Of a stretch of DNA of 64,000 nucleotides, positions 33,068 through 40,273 are shown piece by piece (position 1 is the stretch's first letter; every line of letters begins with the position of its first letter). Origin of the DNA: Solirubrobacterales bacterium (lineage in GTDB: Bacteria > Actinomycetota > Thermoleophilia > Solirubrobacterales > 70-9). Location: NCBI GenBank assembly GCA_020438295.1, contig JAGQUV010000005.1, positions 1 through 64,000 on the forward strand, read 5' to 3'. The translations under genes and the position numbers were made by a program. A model generated the notes under the pieces. It worked only from the letters and a program-made list of their open reading frames with translations. It was not told where the DNA came from and did no database searches.

Positions 33068-34386
33068 GCTCCGATACCGCTCAGCAGGCGTTCGTTGCCG
33101 GAAAGCGTTTGCGAGGTAGCCGCCTCAATCTCGACCTCAACCAGTTTCCCGGGTTCGGCCGCGCCCTCGAAGTTGACCGCCTTGTTGTGACGGCTCCTGC
33201 CCCGCAGCCGAGTCGGGTCGCTGCGGCTCGGCCCCTCGACCAGGACCTCCATCGACCTGCCGACGAAGCGCTGCGCCCGCTCCCTGGCGCGCTCCTGCAC
33301 CAGGTCGACCAGTTCCGCCATCCTCTCCTTCTTGACCGGGTGGGGAACCTGTCCGTCCATATCCGCGGCCGCCGTCCCCCGCCGGGGCGAGTAGCCGAAG
33401 GTGAACGCGCCGTCATAGCCGACCCGGTCCACGACTTCGAGCGTCTGCCGGAAGTCCCGGTCGGTCTCGCCGGGGAAGCCGACGATGATGTCGGTGGTCA
33501 GGCCGCAGTCGGGGATGCGCTCCCGGATCATCGCGACCCGGTCGAGATAGCGCTCGCGGTCGTAGGTGCGCCGCATCTTCTTAAGGATGGTGCTCGACCC
33601 GGACTGCAGCGGCAGGTGGATGTGCTCGCAGAGCGCCGGAAGCTCGGCGTGGGCCTCGATCACGTCCTCTCGCATGTCCTTCGGATGGGGGCTCGTGTAG
33701 CGGATGCGCTCGATCCCTTCAACCGAGTCGATCCGGCGCAGGAGGTCCGAAAACCGGATCCGGCTAGCGGACGGCAGGTCCCGGCCATAGCTGTTCACGT
33801 TCTGGCCCAGCAGCGTGACCTCGCGGACGCCGTCGGCGGCCAGCCTCTCGACCTCTTCGACCAGCAGCGACGGGTCGCGGCTCTGCTCGCGGCCCCGGGT
33901 CGACGGCACGATGCAGTAGGTGCAGACGCAGTTGCAGCCCTGGGAGATCTGCAGCCAGCCCTGGAACGGGCGGGCACGGTTCGCCGGCAGGTCGCCGGCG
34001 AACTCCTCGAACTCGAAGTAGCCCTGGGCGGTGATCGAATCGGAGTTCAGGAACTCGGCCAGGCGGTGGATCTGGCCCGGTCCGAAAGCCACGTCCACGA
34101 ACGGGAACCGCCGGAACACCTCCTCCTTGACCGACTGTGCCCAGCAGCCTCCCACCCCGACCACGCGGGCCGGGTCTTCGCCCTTCAGCCGCTTGGCCTC
34201 CCCGAGGTGGGAGATGAACCGGTTGTCGGCGTTTTCACGGATCGAACAGGTGTTGAACAAGATCAGGTCGGCCTGCTCGCGGCGCTCGACCTCCTCGTAA
34301 CCGAGCGAGGTCAGCATCCCTTTCATCCGCTCGGAGTCGTGCTCGTTCATCTGGCACCCGAACGTGGTCACGTGGAACCGCTTCAT
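33064..34386 (-). CDS. miaB: tRNA-2-methylthio-N6-dimethylallyladenosine synthase
   Basis: 440-aa radical-SAM methylthiotransferase adding a methylthio group at A37 after MiaA. The N-terminal UPF0004 domain binds an auxiliary Fe-S cluster through Cys11, Cys47 and Cys81. The radical-SAM cluster uses CNCVCTYC (Cys151, Cys155, Cys158). A TRAM domain lies at the C-terminus (RFVGRSMEVLVEG…LVEVEI). The ATG has a leaderless -10 box and starts the miaB-miaA-dapF-dapL operon. Confidence 0.95.
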   Translation of the reverse strand: MKRFHVTTFGCQMNEHDSERMKGMLTSLGYEEVERREQADLILFNTCSIRENADNRFISHLGEAKRLKGEDPARVVGVGGCWAQSVKEEVFRRFPFVDVAFGPGQIHRLAEFLNSDSITAQGYFEFEEFAGDLPANRARPFQGWLQISQGCNCVCTYCIVPSTRGREQSRDPSLLVEEVERLAADGVREVTLLGQNVNSYGRDLPSASRIRFSDLLRRIDSVEGIERIRYTSPHPKDMREDVIEAHAELPALCEHIHLPLQSGSSTILKKMRRTYDRERYLDRVAMIRERIPDCGLTTDIIVGFPGETDRDFRQTLEVVDRVGYDGAFTFGYSPRRGTAAADMDGQVPHPVKKERMAELVDLVQERARERAQRFVGRSMEVLVEGPSRSDPTRLRGRSRHNKAVNFEGAAEPGKLVEVEIEAATSQTLSGNERLLSGIGA

Positions 34387-34393
34387 CGACGCG

Positions 34394-34399
34394 AGCTTA
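34394..34399 (-). promoter_or_regulatory. Leaderless promoter -10 box (TAAGCT) of miaB
   Basis: TAAGCT followed by 7 nt and the miaB ATG at 34386. Confidence 0.5.
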
Positions 34400-34457
34400 C
34401 CGGGACCGGCACCGGACCACGCAGTCCGGATCGGTCAGCGAAACCGAATGGCGGCCG

Positions 34458-34748
34458 CTAGAACCGGGCCGGGACCGCGAGCGGGGCGACCGCCGACTCC
34501 TGCGGGCCGACCGAGGTCTCCTCGCCGGGGATGTGGGACTCGCCGTGCTCGCGCTCTTCCTGCTCCTGCACCGAGAGCTTGACCGCAAAAGTCGTCGTTC
34601 CAGCGACCAGCACCACCGAGAACACGATCATCCCGATCAGGGCGCCCCGGCTGGGGAAGTCCTTGTACCGCAGGCCCGCGAAACTGACCACCACCGCGGT
34701 CACGGCCAGTACGATGCCGAAAATCATAAAGACGGTCTTGACCTCCAT
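34458..34748 (-). CDS. Small two-TM membrane protein of unknown function
   Basis: 96 aa: membrane segments at about 6-26 and 37-57, then a charged segment (SVQEQEEREHGESHIPGEE) and a hydrophobic end. No family is recognised. A TAGCAT box ends 9 nt upstream of the ATG and no ribosome site is present. It stands alone between rny and miaB. Confidence 0.6.
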   Translation of the reverse strand: MEVKTVFMIFGIVLAVTAVVVSFAGLRYKDFPSRGALIGMIVFSVVLVAGTTTFAVKLSVQEQEEREHGESHIPGEETSVGPQESAVAPLAVPARF

Positions 34749-34757
34749 CTGCCGGGC

Positions 34758-34763
34758 ATGCTA
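34758..34763 (-). promoter_or_regulatory. Candidate near-leaderless -10 box (TAGCAT) of the 34748 gene
   Basis: TAGCAT followed by 9 nt and ATG 34748, leaving a leader of about 2 nt. Confidence 0.35.
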
Positions 34764-34817
34764 CCGGCTCCGGCGGCAGCATTGCCCCTAGGCCTCGGCC
34801 TGGACCCGGAGCCGGCT

Positions 34818-36317
34818 TCAGCGAGCGATCCCGGTCGATCTCAACTCGCGGATGACCGTGATCTTGATCTGCCCCGGGTACTCCATCTCCCGCTCTATCG
34901 CACCCGCGATCTCATGTGAAATCAGGGCCACCGCCCGGTCGTCGACCCGCCCGGGATCGACCATCACCCTGACCTCACGTCCGGCCTGGATCGCGAAAAC
35001 CTTGTGAACGCCCTCGTGGCGCATCGCGATCTCCTCCAGCTCGGAAAGCCTGGTCACGTACTGCTCCAGCGAATCGCCGCGCGCTCCGGGCCGGGCCCCC
35101 GAGATCGCATCGGCCGCCTGCACGATCACCGCCTCCACCGTCACCGGCTCGATTTCGTTGTGGTGGGCCTCTATGGCGTGGGTGATCGCATCGATCTCCT
35201 CGTAGCGCCGGGCCAGCCGGGCGCCCACGGCGGCGTGCGTCCCTTCGACTTCGTGGCTGACCGCTTTGCCTATGTCGTGCAACAGCGCGGCCCGGCGTGC
35301 CACCTCGACCGAAGCCCCGATCTCGGCCGCCATCATCGCGGCCAGGTGCGCGCATTCGACCAGATGGGCCAGGACGTTCTGGCTGTAACTGGTACGGAAC
35401 CGGAGCCGGCCGAGCAGCCTGACCAGTTCCGGGTGGACGCCGGTCACCCTGGCGTCCAGCAGTGCCGACTCGGCGGCCTCAATCATCGTGTCGTCGAGCT
35501 CCGTGACCGCCTGCTCGTACGCCGCTTCGCAGGAAGCGGGGTGAATCCGGCCGTCGGCGATCAGCTTCTCGAGCGCGATCCTGGCCACCTCCCGCCGGAC
35601 CCCGTCGAAACTCGACAGCACCACGGTCTCGGGCGTGTCGTCGATGATGATGTCGACCCCGGTCAACGCCTCGAGCGCCCGGATGTTGCGGCCCTCGCGG
35701 CCGATGATCCGGCCCTTCATGTCTTCGCTTGGCAGGTCGATCGTGGTCGTGTTGCTCTCAACCGACTGAGCTGAGGCCAGGCGCTGCATCGCCACGGCCA
35801 GGATCCCGCGCGCCCTGCGCTCGGATTCCAGCCGGGCCTCCTCCTCGACCCTTCGGATGGTCAGCCCGGCCTGACGCTGGGCCTCGTGCTCCACTTCCTC
35901 GAGCAGGGCCTGGCGGGCCTCCGGCCGGGTCAGGCCCGAGATCCGCTCCAGTTCTCCGAGCTGTCGTTCGCGGGCAGACGCGATCTCGGCCCCGGCCCGG
36001 TCCAGTTCCGCCTCGCGCCGGTCGACCGCCGCCGCCCGTCGCTCGGCCTCCCGGAGCTGCGTACGAGCCGACTCCAGATCGCGCAGCGCCCTCTCCTCGA
36101 GCCTGACGATTTCCTCCCGGCGGGCCCTCAGCTCTGCCTCCTGCGTCAGCACTCGGCCGCCGGGGTCGTGCCCGTCGACGCTCGGCTCGGCCCCGGTCAC
36201 GGCGTCCGCCACCCGCGGCGATCGTCCCGTCGGCGCTTCCTCCTCCGGACCGGTCCCGCCGGGACCGGGCAACAACCATCGGGGGATGATCGATTTCAAG
36301 TCCATCCTTCCCGCCAC
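34818..36317 (-). CDS. rny: Ribonuclease Y lacking the usual membrane anchor
   Basis: Endoribonuclease initiating mRNA decay, about 499 aa. A coiled-coil region (about 55-175) is followed by a KH domain (STTTIDLPSEDMKGRIIGREGRNIRALEALTGVDIIID, about 195-260) and an HD domain with ARRAALLHDIGKAVSHEVEGTHA. Canonical RNase Y begins with a transmembrane helix; here the N-terminus is only DLKSIIPRWLLPGPGG followed by a Pro/Gly/Glu-rich stretch, so the protein is probably soluble or peripherally bound. GTG 36317 or ATG 36305 are possible starts. It lies between recX and miaB. Confidence 0.92.
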   Translation of the reverse strand: MAGRMDLKSIIPRWLLPGPGGTGPEEEAPTGRSPRVADAVTGAEPSVDGHDPGGRVLTQEAELRARREEIVRLEERALRDLESARTQLREAERRAAAVDRREAELDRAGAEIASARERQLGELERISGLTRPEARQALLEEVEHEAQRQAGLTIRRVEEEARLESERRARGILAVAMQRLASAQSVESNTTTIDLPSEDMKGRIIGREGRNIRALEALTGVDIIIDDTPETVVLSSFDGVRREVARIALEKLIADGRIHPASCEAAYEQAVTELDDTMIEAAESALLDARVTGVHPELVRLLGRLRFRTSYSQNVLAHLVECAHLAAMMAAEIGASVEVARRAALLHDIGKAVSHEVEGTHAAVGARLARRYEEIDAITHAIEAHHNEIEPVTVEAVIVQAADAISGARPGARGDSLEQYVTRLSELEEIAMRHEGVHKVFAIQAGREVRVMVDPGRVDDRAVALISHEIAGAIEREMEYPGQIKITVIRELRSTGIAR

Positions 36318-36432
36318 AATCTACCGACCGGGCCATGGGCCCAGAACCCGGTGGCCGGCCCGCCGGGCCGCCGTCACTGCCGTCGGTTGACGGCCCGGGC
36401 GCAAACCGGTCAGGCCCACGCCGGCACCGGGC

Positions 36433-36882
36433 TCAGTGGTCCGGCCCGGCCCTCCGGATCGCCGCGTAGGCGTCCTCGGCGCTGTAGCCGCGACGGGCCA
36501 GCATGCCCAGCGCCCTGCTCCGCCCGCGATCGTCTCCGAGCTCGACCCGCTTTTCGGCCAGCAACCGGGCCGCACGGTCGACCTCGGTTCCATCGCCCGG
36601 CTGTTCCAGCGCGGAGCCGATCAGATCGGACCGGATCCCCCGGCGTCGCAGAGCCTGTTCGATGCGGTCGTTGCCCCAGCCGGACAGCTGACGCTTGTCT
36701 GCGGTGAAGGCCTCCGCGAACCGGGCGTCATCGAGGGCGAGGTTCTCGGTCAGGTAGGCGATTACCCGGGCCCGTTCGTCCGGCCCGGCCTCCCGCTGTT
36801 CAAGCCACCGTTCCATCTCAGCAACCGTGCGCTCCCTGCGACCGATCGCCGCCAGCGCTCCCGCGAGTAGCTCGTCCGACAA
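36433..36882 (-). CDS. recX: RecA regulatory protein RecX
   Basis: 149-aa helical-repeat protein that binds RecA filaments and limits recombinase activity. The RecX pattern is recognisable as RRERTVAEMERWLEQRE, VIAYLTENLALDDARFAEAFTADK, and GNDRIEQALRRRGI. The start is TTG 36882 with GGAG 5 nt upstream, 17 nt after the recA stop. The frame also contains a CTG overlapping the recA stop as CTGA, a second candidate. Co-transcribed with recA and therefore under the LexA box. Confidence 0.85.
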   Translation of the reverse strand: MSDELLAGALAAIGRRERTVAEMERWLEQREAGPDERARVIAYLTENLALDDARFAEAFTADKRQLSGWGNDRIEQALRRRGIRSDLIGSALEQPGDGTEVDRAARLLAEKRVELGDDRGRSRALGMLARRGYSAEDAYAAIRRAGPDH

Positions 36883-36899
36883 GGAGGCTCCGGCTTCGC

Positions 36900-38051
36900 T
36901 CAGGCGGCGCGCTTCTGGTCCGTGGCAGCGACCTCCGAGGCACCATCGGCTGCTTCCGGCCCGCCTTCCGCGGCTCCGGCCTCACCGGCCCCGGGCTCTT
37001 CCAGGCTGCCGCCGTTACGGGTGATGCCCAGCGTCTCCAGGATCCGGCCCTCGATCTCGTCGGCGATGTCCGGGTTCTCGGCCAGGAACTGCTTCGAGTT
37101 GGCCCGCCCCTGACCCAGCCGGGTGTCGCCGTACGAGAAGAACGAGCCCGATTTCTGAACCAGGTCGTGATCGATACCGAGATCGATCAGGCTGCCCTCG
37201 CGGGATATGCCCTGGCCGTACTCGATGTCGAACTCGGCCTGCTTGAAAGGCGCGGCGACCTTGTTCTTCACCACCTTGACCCGGACCCGGTTGGCGATCG
37301 CCTCGGTGCCGTCCTTGAGGGTCTCGATCCGGCGAATGTCGAGCCGCTGTGAGGAGTAGAACTTGAGTGCCCGGCCACCCGGCTGGGTTTCCGGGGAGCC
37401 GAACGAGACGCCGATCTTCTCCCGGATCTGGTTGGTGAACAGGCAGAGGGTGTTGGCCCGGTTCAGGTTGCCGGCCAGCTTGCGCAGGGCCTGTGACATC
37501 AGCCTCGCCTGGAGGCCTACCGTGACCTCCCCCATCTGGCCCTCGAGCTCCGAGCGCGGGGTGAGCGCAGCGACCGAATCGATCGCGACCACATCTACCG
37601 CGCCCGAGCGGGTCAGCACATCGACGATCTCGAGCGCCTGCTCGCCGTAGTCGGGCTGGGAGATCAGCAACTCGTCGGTGTTGACTCCGATCCGCCGGGC
37701 GTACTCGGGGTCGATCGCGTGCTCGGCATCGACGAACGCGCAGACCCCGCCCCGCTTCTGGGCCTCGGCGATGATGTGGTAGACCATCGTCGTCTTGCCC
37801 GACGACTCCGGTCCGAAGATCTCGACTATGCGGCCCCTGGGGATACCGCCGACCCCGAGCGCTATGTCGAGCGGTAGCGCACCGGTCGAGATCGCTTCTA
37901 TGTTGACCGCGGCACGATCACCCAGGGTCATCAGCGAACCCGCTCCGAACTCCTTCTCGATCTGACGCTTGGCCGCATCGAGCGCGGCCGTACGGGCCTT
38001 GGCCTCCTTGTCGGTGGCCGGTTCCATGTCGTTCGTGCGGTTCTCGCTCAT
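36900..38051 (-). CDS. recA: Recombinase RecA
   Basis: 383-aa DNA recombinase. Walker [34 protein letters not shown] (Walker B and the adjacent loop), [29 protein letters not shown] and the C-terminal GRILETLGI are all canonical. The acidic/alanine-rich tail ends in AATDQKRAA. It catalyses strand exchange and acts as co-protease for LexA. A perfect LexA-type box overlaps its promoter, and recX follows. Confidence 0.98.
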   Translation of the reverse strand: MSENRTNDMEPATDKEAKARTAALDAAKRQIEKEFGAGSLMTLGDRAAVNIEAISTGALPLDIALGVGGIPRGRIVEIFGPESSGKTTMVYHIIAEAQKRGGVCAFVDAEHAIDPEYARRIGVNTDELLISQPDYGEQALEIVDVLTRSGAVDVVAIDSVAALTPRSELEGQMGEVTVGLQARLMSQALRKLAGNLNRANTLCLFTNQIREKIGVSFGSPETQPGGRALKFYSSQRLDIRRIETLKDGTEAIANRVRVKVVKNKVAAPFKQAEFDIEYGQGISREGSLIDLGIDHDLVQKSGSFFSYGDTRLGQGRANSKQFLAENPDIADEIEGRILETLGITRNGGSLEEPGAGEAGAAEGGPEAADGASEVAATDQKRAA

Positions 38052-38117
38052 CTCTCAATCACCTCGCCGCCGCCCTTCACGGGGCAGCACTCGTCGTCCG
38101 TTTTCTGTGGTCTGAAG

Positions 38118-38131
38118 CGAACATAGGTTCG
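38118..38131 (-). promoter_or_regulatory. LexA/SOS box overlapping the recA -10 hexamer
   Basis: CGAAC-CTAT-GTTCG on the minus strand matches the Gram-positive/actinobacterial LexA consensus CGAAC-N4-GTTCG exactly. TATGTT within the box (38125-38120) is a good -10 hexamer, so LexA binding would block RNA polymerase. It lies 66 nt upstream of the recA ATG. Confidence 0.88.
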
Positions 38132-38313
38132 AATGGGGACCTTATGCGCTCGGTCGGACGTCAAAACCCGGTGTCCGGCCGGTCCAGACGATCGGCCGTC
38201 CGCGCTCACGAATGTGTGACCACAGCAACGTTTGCGCGACCCCGCAGCACCATTCTCCGGCCGCCCCCGGGGCAGGTGAGCGCCGGCCGGCCGGCGGCAG
38301 GGCCGGTTCGGCC

Positions 38314-38319
38314 TAGTAT
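38314..38319 (+). promoter_or_regulatory. Leaderless promoter -10 box (TAGTAT) of the acetyltransferase gene
   Basis: TAGTAT followed by 6 nt and ATG 38326. Confidence 0.5.
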
Positions 38320-38325
38320 TGGGAA

Positions 38326-38883
38326 ATGCCCGGCCTGGGGGAAAAGGAGAAGATGCTCACCGGCCTCCCCTATCGCGCCGATGATCCCGAGTTGGTGGAC
38401 GACCGGCACCGCTGCCGGCTGGTCCTCGAGGAATTCAACCGGCTGCCGAAGCGCGAGCTGGAGCAGACCGAGCTCGGCCGGCTGTTCGCCTCGGTCGGCG
38501 AGCAGACCTATGCGGAGCGTCCGTTCCTATGTGACTACGGCTACAACATCTCGATCGGCAGCAGGTCGTTCATCAACTACCGGGCGACCGTCCTCGACTG
38601 CGCCAGGGTGACGATCGGCGATGAAGTCCAGATCGCCGCCGCCGTCCAGCTCCTGACCGCCGAACACCCGCTGGACCCGGTCGCCCGGCGGTCCGGGAGC
38701 GAGACGGCCCGTCCGATCACGATCGGTGACGGCGTCTGGATCGGCGGCGGAGCGATCGTCTGCCCCGGGGTGACGGTCGGTGAGAATTCGGTGATCGGCG
38801 CCGGAAGCGTGGTGACCCGCGACGTCGGACCGGGGGTGCTCGCGGTGGGCAACCCCTGCCGCGAGATCCGCCGGCTCGCCTGA
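38326..38883 (+). CDS. Maltose/galactoside O-acetyltransferase (LbH family)
   Basis: 185-aa hexapeptide-repeat acetyltransferase. The N-terminal EKEKMLTGLPYRADDPELVDDRHRCRLVLEEFN is the Maa/NodL/LacA domain. The left-handed beta-helix follows (ISIGSRSFINYRATVLDCARVTIGDEVQI) with the catalytic His in LLTAEHPLD, and GVWIGGGAIVCPGVTVGENSVIGAGSVVTRDV. It transfers acetyl from acetyl-CoA to a sugar. Starting at ATG 38326 retains the family's first residues. Divergent from recA and convergent with cinA. Confidence 0.9.
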   Translation: MPGLGEKEKMLTGLPYRADDPELVDDRHRCRLVLEEFNRLPKRELEQTELGRLFASVGEQTYAERPFLCDYGYNISIGSRSFINYRATVLDCARVTIGDEVQIAAAVQLLTAEHPLDPVARRSGSETARPITIGDGVWIGGGAIVCPGVTVGENSVIGAGSVVTRDVGPGVLAVGNPCREIRRLA

Positions 38884-38933
38884 CCCGGCCGGGCGGTCGT
38901 TCGGCCGCCGGCGAACCGGCGCTGCGTAGCCGG

Positions 38934-40226
38934 CTATCCGCCCAGCAGCCGCCGGAGCAGATGCATGCCGACCAGCGCAGAGCGTTCGCGGACGTCTCGC
39001 CGGCCTCCCGGGATCACCGGCGAGACCGCCCGGCTCTCGCCTCCAGCGGTTCGTGCGTTGAAGCAGACCAGGCCGACCGGCTTTTCTTCAGTGCCGCCCC
39101 CGGGCCCGGCGATCCCGGTGACCGAAACCGCGACGTCCGCCTCGAACCGCTCCAGCGCCCCGATCGCCATCGCCTCGGCGACCTCGTCAGACACCGCTCC
39201 GTACCGGGAGAGCAGATCCGGGTCGACGCCGAGCAGCCCGGACTTCGACCGGTCGGAATATGTGACCGCGCCCCCCGCGAAGTAGTCGGATGAACCGGGT
39301 ATGTCGGCGATCCTGGCCGCCAGCAGCCCGGCGCTGCACGACTCGGCCAGGCCCAGCCGGTGCTCCTGAAGCAGCCCGGCCACCACTTCGTCGATCGTGG
39401 TCCCGTCGAGGCTGTACAGGGAGCGGGGGAAGCGGCTCTGGAGCTCGTCCCTCAGCGCGTCGGCGGCCGCCTCGGCGCCGTCCCGGTAGCGGACGTCGAT
39501 CTCGACCTCTCCCTTCCTCAGGCAGGTCGTGATTTCGAGGTCGTCCAGTGTGCCGCCGTCGGCCTCGATCCCGCGAAGCTCCATCGCCAGCTCGGACTCC
39601 GGCGTGCCGAACATCCGCAGCCGGTAGGAATGTAGCGGCGTGGCCCGTGCGAGCACCTCCTTCACCTGCGGCAGTTCCAGCGCGCTCGACCACATCGGCT
39701 TCAGCTCCCGCGGCGGCCCCGGCAAGACCAGCACCAGCTGCCCGTCCGGTCCGGGCACGACCAGGCCGGGTGCGGTGCCGACCGGGTCCAGCGCGGTGGC
39801 TCCGCGCGGCACCATCGCCTGCTTGCGATTGGCCGCGTTCACCCCCTCGGCGCTCACCGTCATCGCGGTAGAAGCCGCAAACCGGCTGAGGATCTGCTGG
39901 ATCTTCCGCTCCATCCCCCGGTCCAGCTCGAGTTCCCGGCCGGTGAATTCGGCGACCACCTCGGCGGTCAGGTCGTCGGCGGTCGGTCCGAGCCCCCCGG
40001 TCGTGATGATCAGGTCGATGCCGACCGCTCGCATGTGTTCGAGCACATTGCGGAGGTCTTCGCGGTGGTCGGCGACCACCACGATCTCGGCCAGCTCGAC
40101 CCCGAGCGAGGTCAGCTGCTCCGAGAGCCAGGGCCCGTTGCGGTCCTGGATGGTCGCGGTGAGCACCTCGGTGCCGGTCACCAGGATCCCGGCCCGGAGC
40201 GGGCCTCGCTGATTCGGCTCGGTCAT
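38934..40226 (-). CDS. cinA: CinA-like protein (competence/damage-inducible; NMN deamidase domain)
   Basis: 430 aa with two domains: N-terminal molybdopterin-binding-like domain (GILVTGTEVLTATIQDRNGPWLSEQL, TTGGLGPTADDLTAEVVAEF) linked to ADP-ribose/NMN metabolism, and C-terminal CinA/PncC amidase domain (LGLAESCSAGLLAARIADIPGSSDYFAGGAVTYSDRSK, SVTGIAGPGGGTEEKPVGLV). It probably recycles NMN; in some bacteria it is co-expressed with recA. Here it is a separate unit with a leaderless -10 box, which fixes the ATG at 40226. Confidence 0.92.
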   Translation of the reverse strand: MTEPNQRGPLRAGILVTGTEVLTATIQDRNGPWLSEQLTSLGVELAEIVVVADHREDLRNVLEHMRAVGIDLIITTGGLGPTADDLTAEVVAEFTGRELELDRGMERKIQQILSRFAASTAMTVSAEGVNAANRKQAMVPRGATALDPVGTAPGLVVPGPDGQLVLVLPGPPRELKPMWSSALELPQVKEVLARATPLHSYRLRMFGTPESELAMELRGIEADGGTLDDLEITTCLRKGEVEIDVRYRDGAEAAADALRDELQSRFPRSLYSLDGTTIDEVVAGLLQEHRLGLAESCSAGLLAARIADIPGSSDYFAGGAVTYSDRSKSGLLGVDPDLLSRYGAVSDEVAEAMAIGALERFEADVAVSVTGIAGPGGGTEEKPVGLVCFNARTAGGESRAVSPVIPGGRRDVRERSALVGMHLLRRLLGG

Positions 40227-40233
40227 GTTCCGG

Positions 40234-40239
40234 ACCCTA
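40234..40239 (-). promoter_or_regulatory. Leaderless promoter -10 box (TAGGGT) of cinA
   Basis: TAGGGT followed by 7 nt and the cinA ATG. It lies in the 47-nt gap after the ftsK stop. Confidence 0.5.
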
Positions 40240-40273
40240 CCGCCCGGGGTGACCGGGCGGGCCGGCACGGCGA

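Noticed and set aside
36318-36432. GC-rich inverted repeats between rny and recX as a terminator
   Set aside because: Several short overlapping palindromes but no clear single stem or T-tract; too ambiguous to call.
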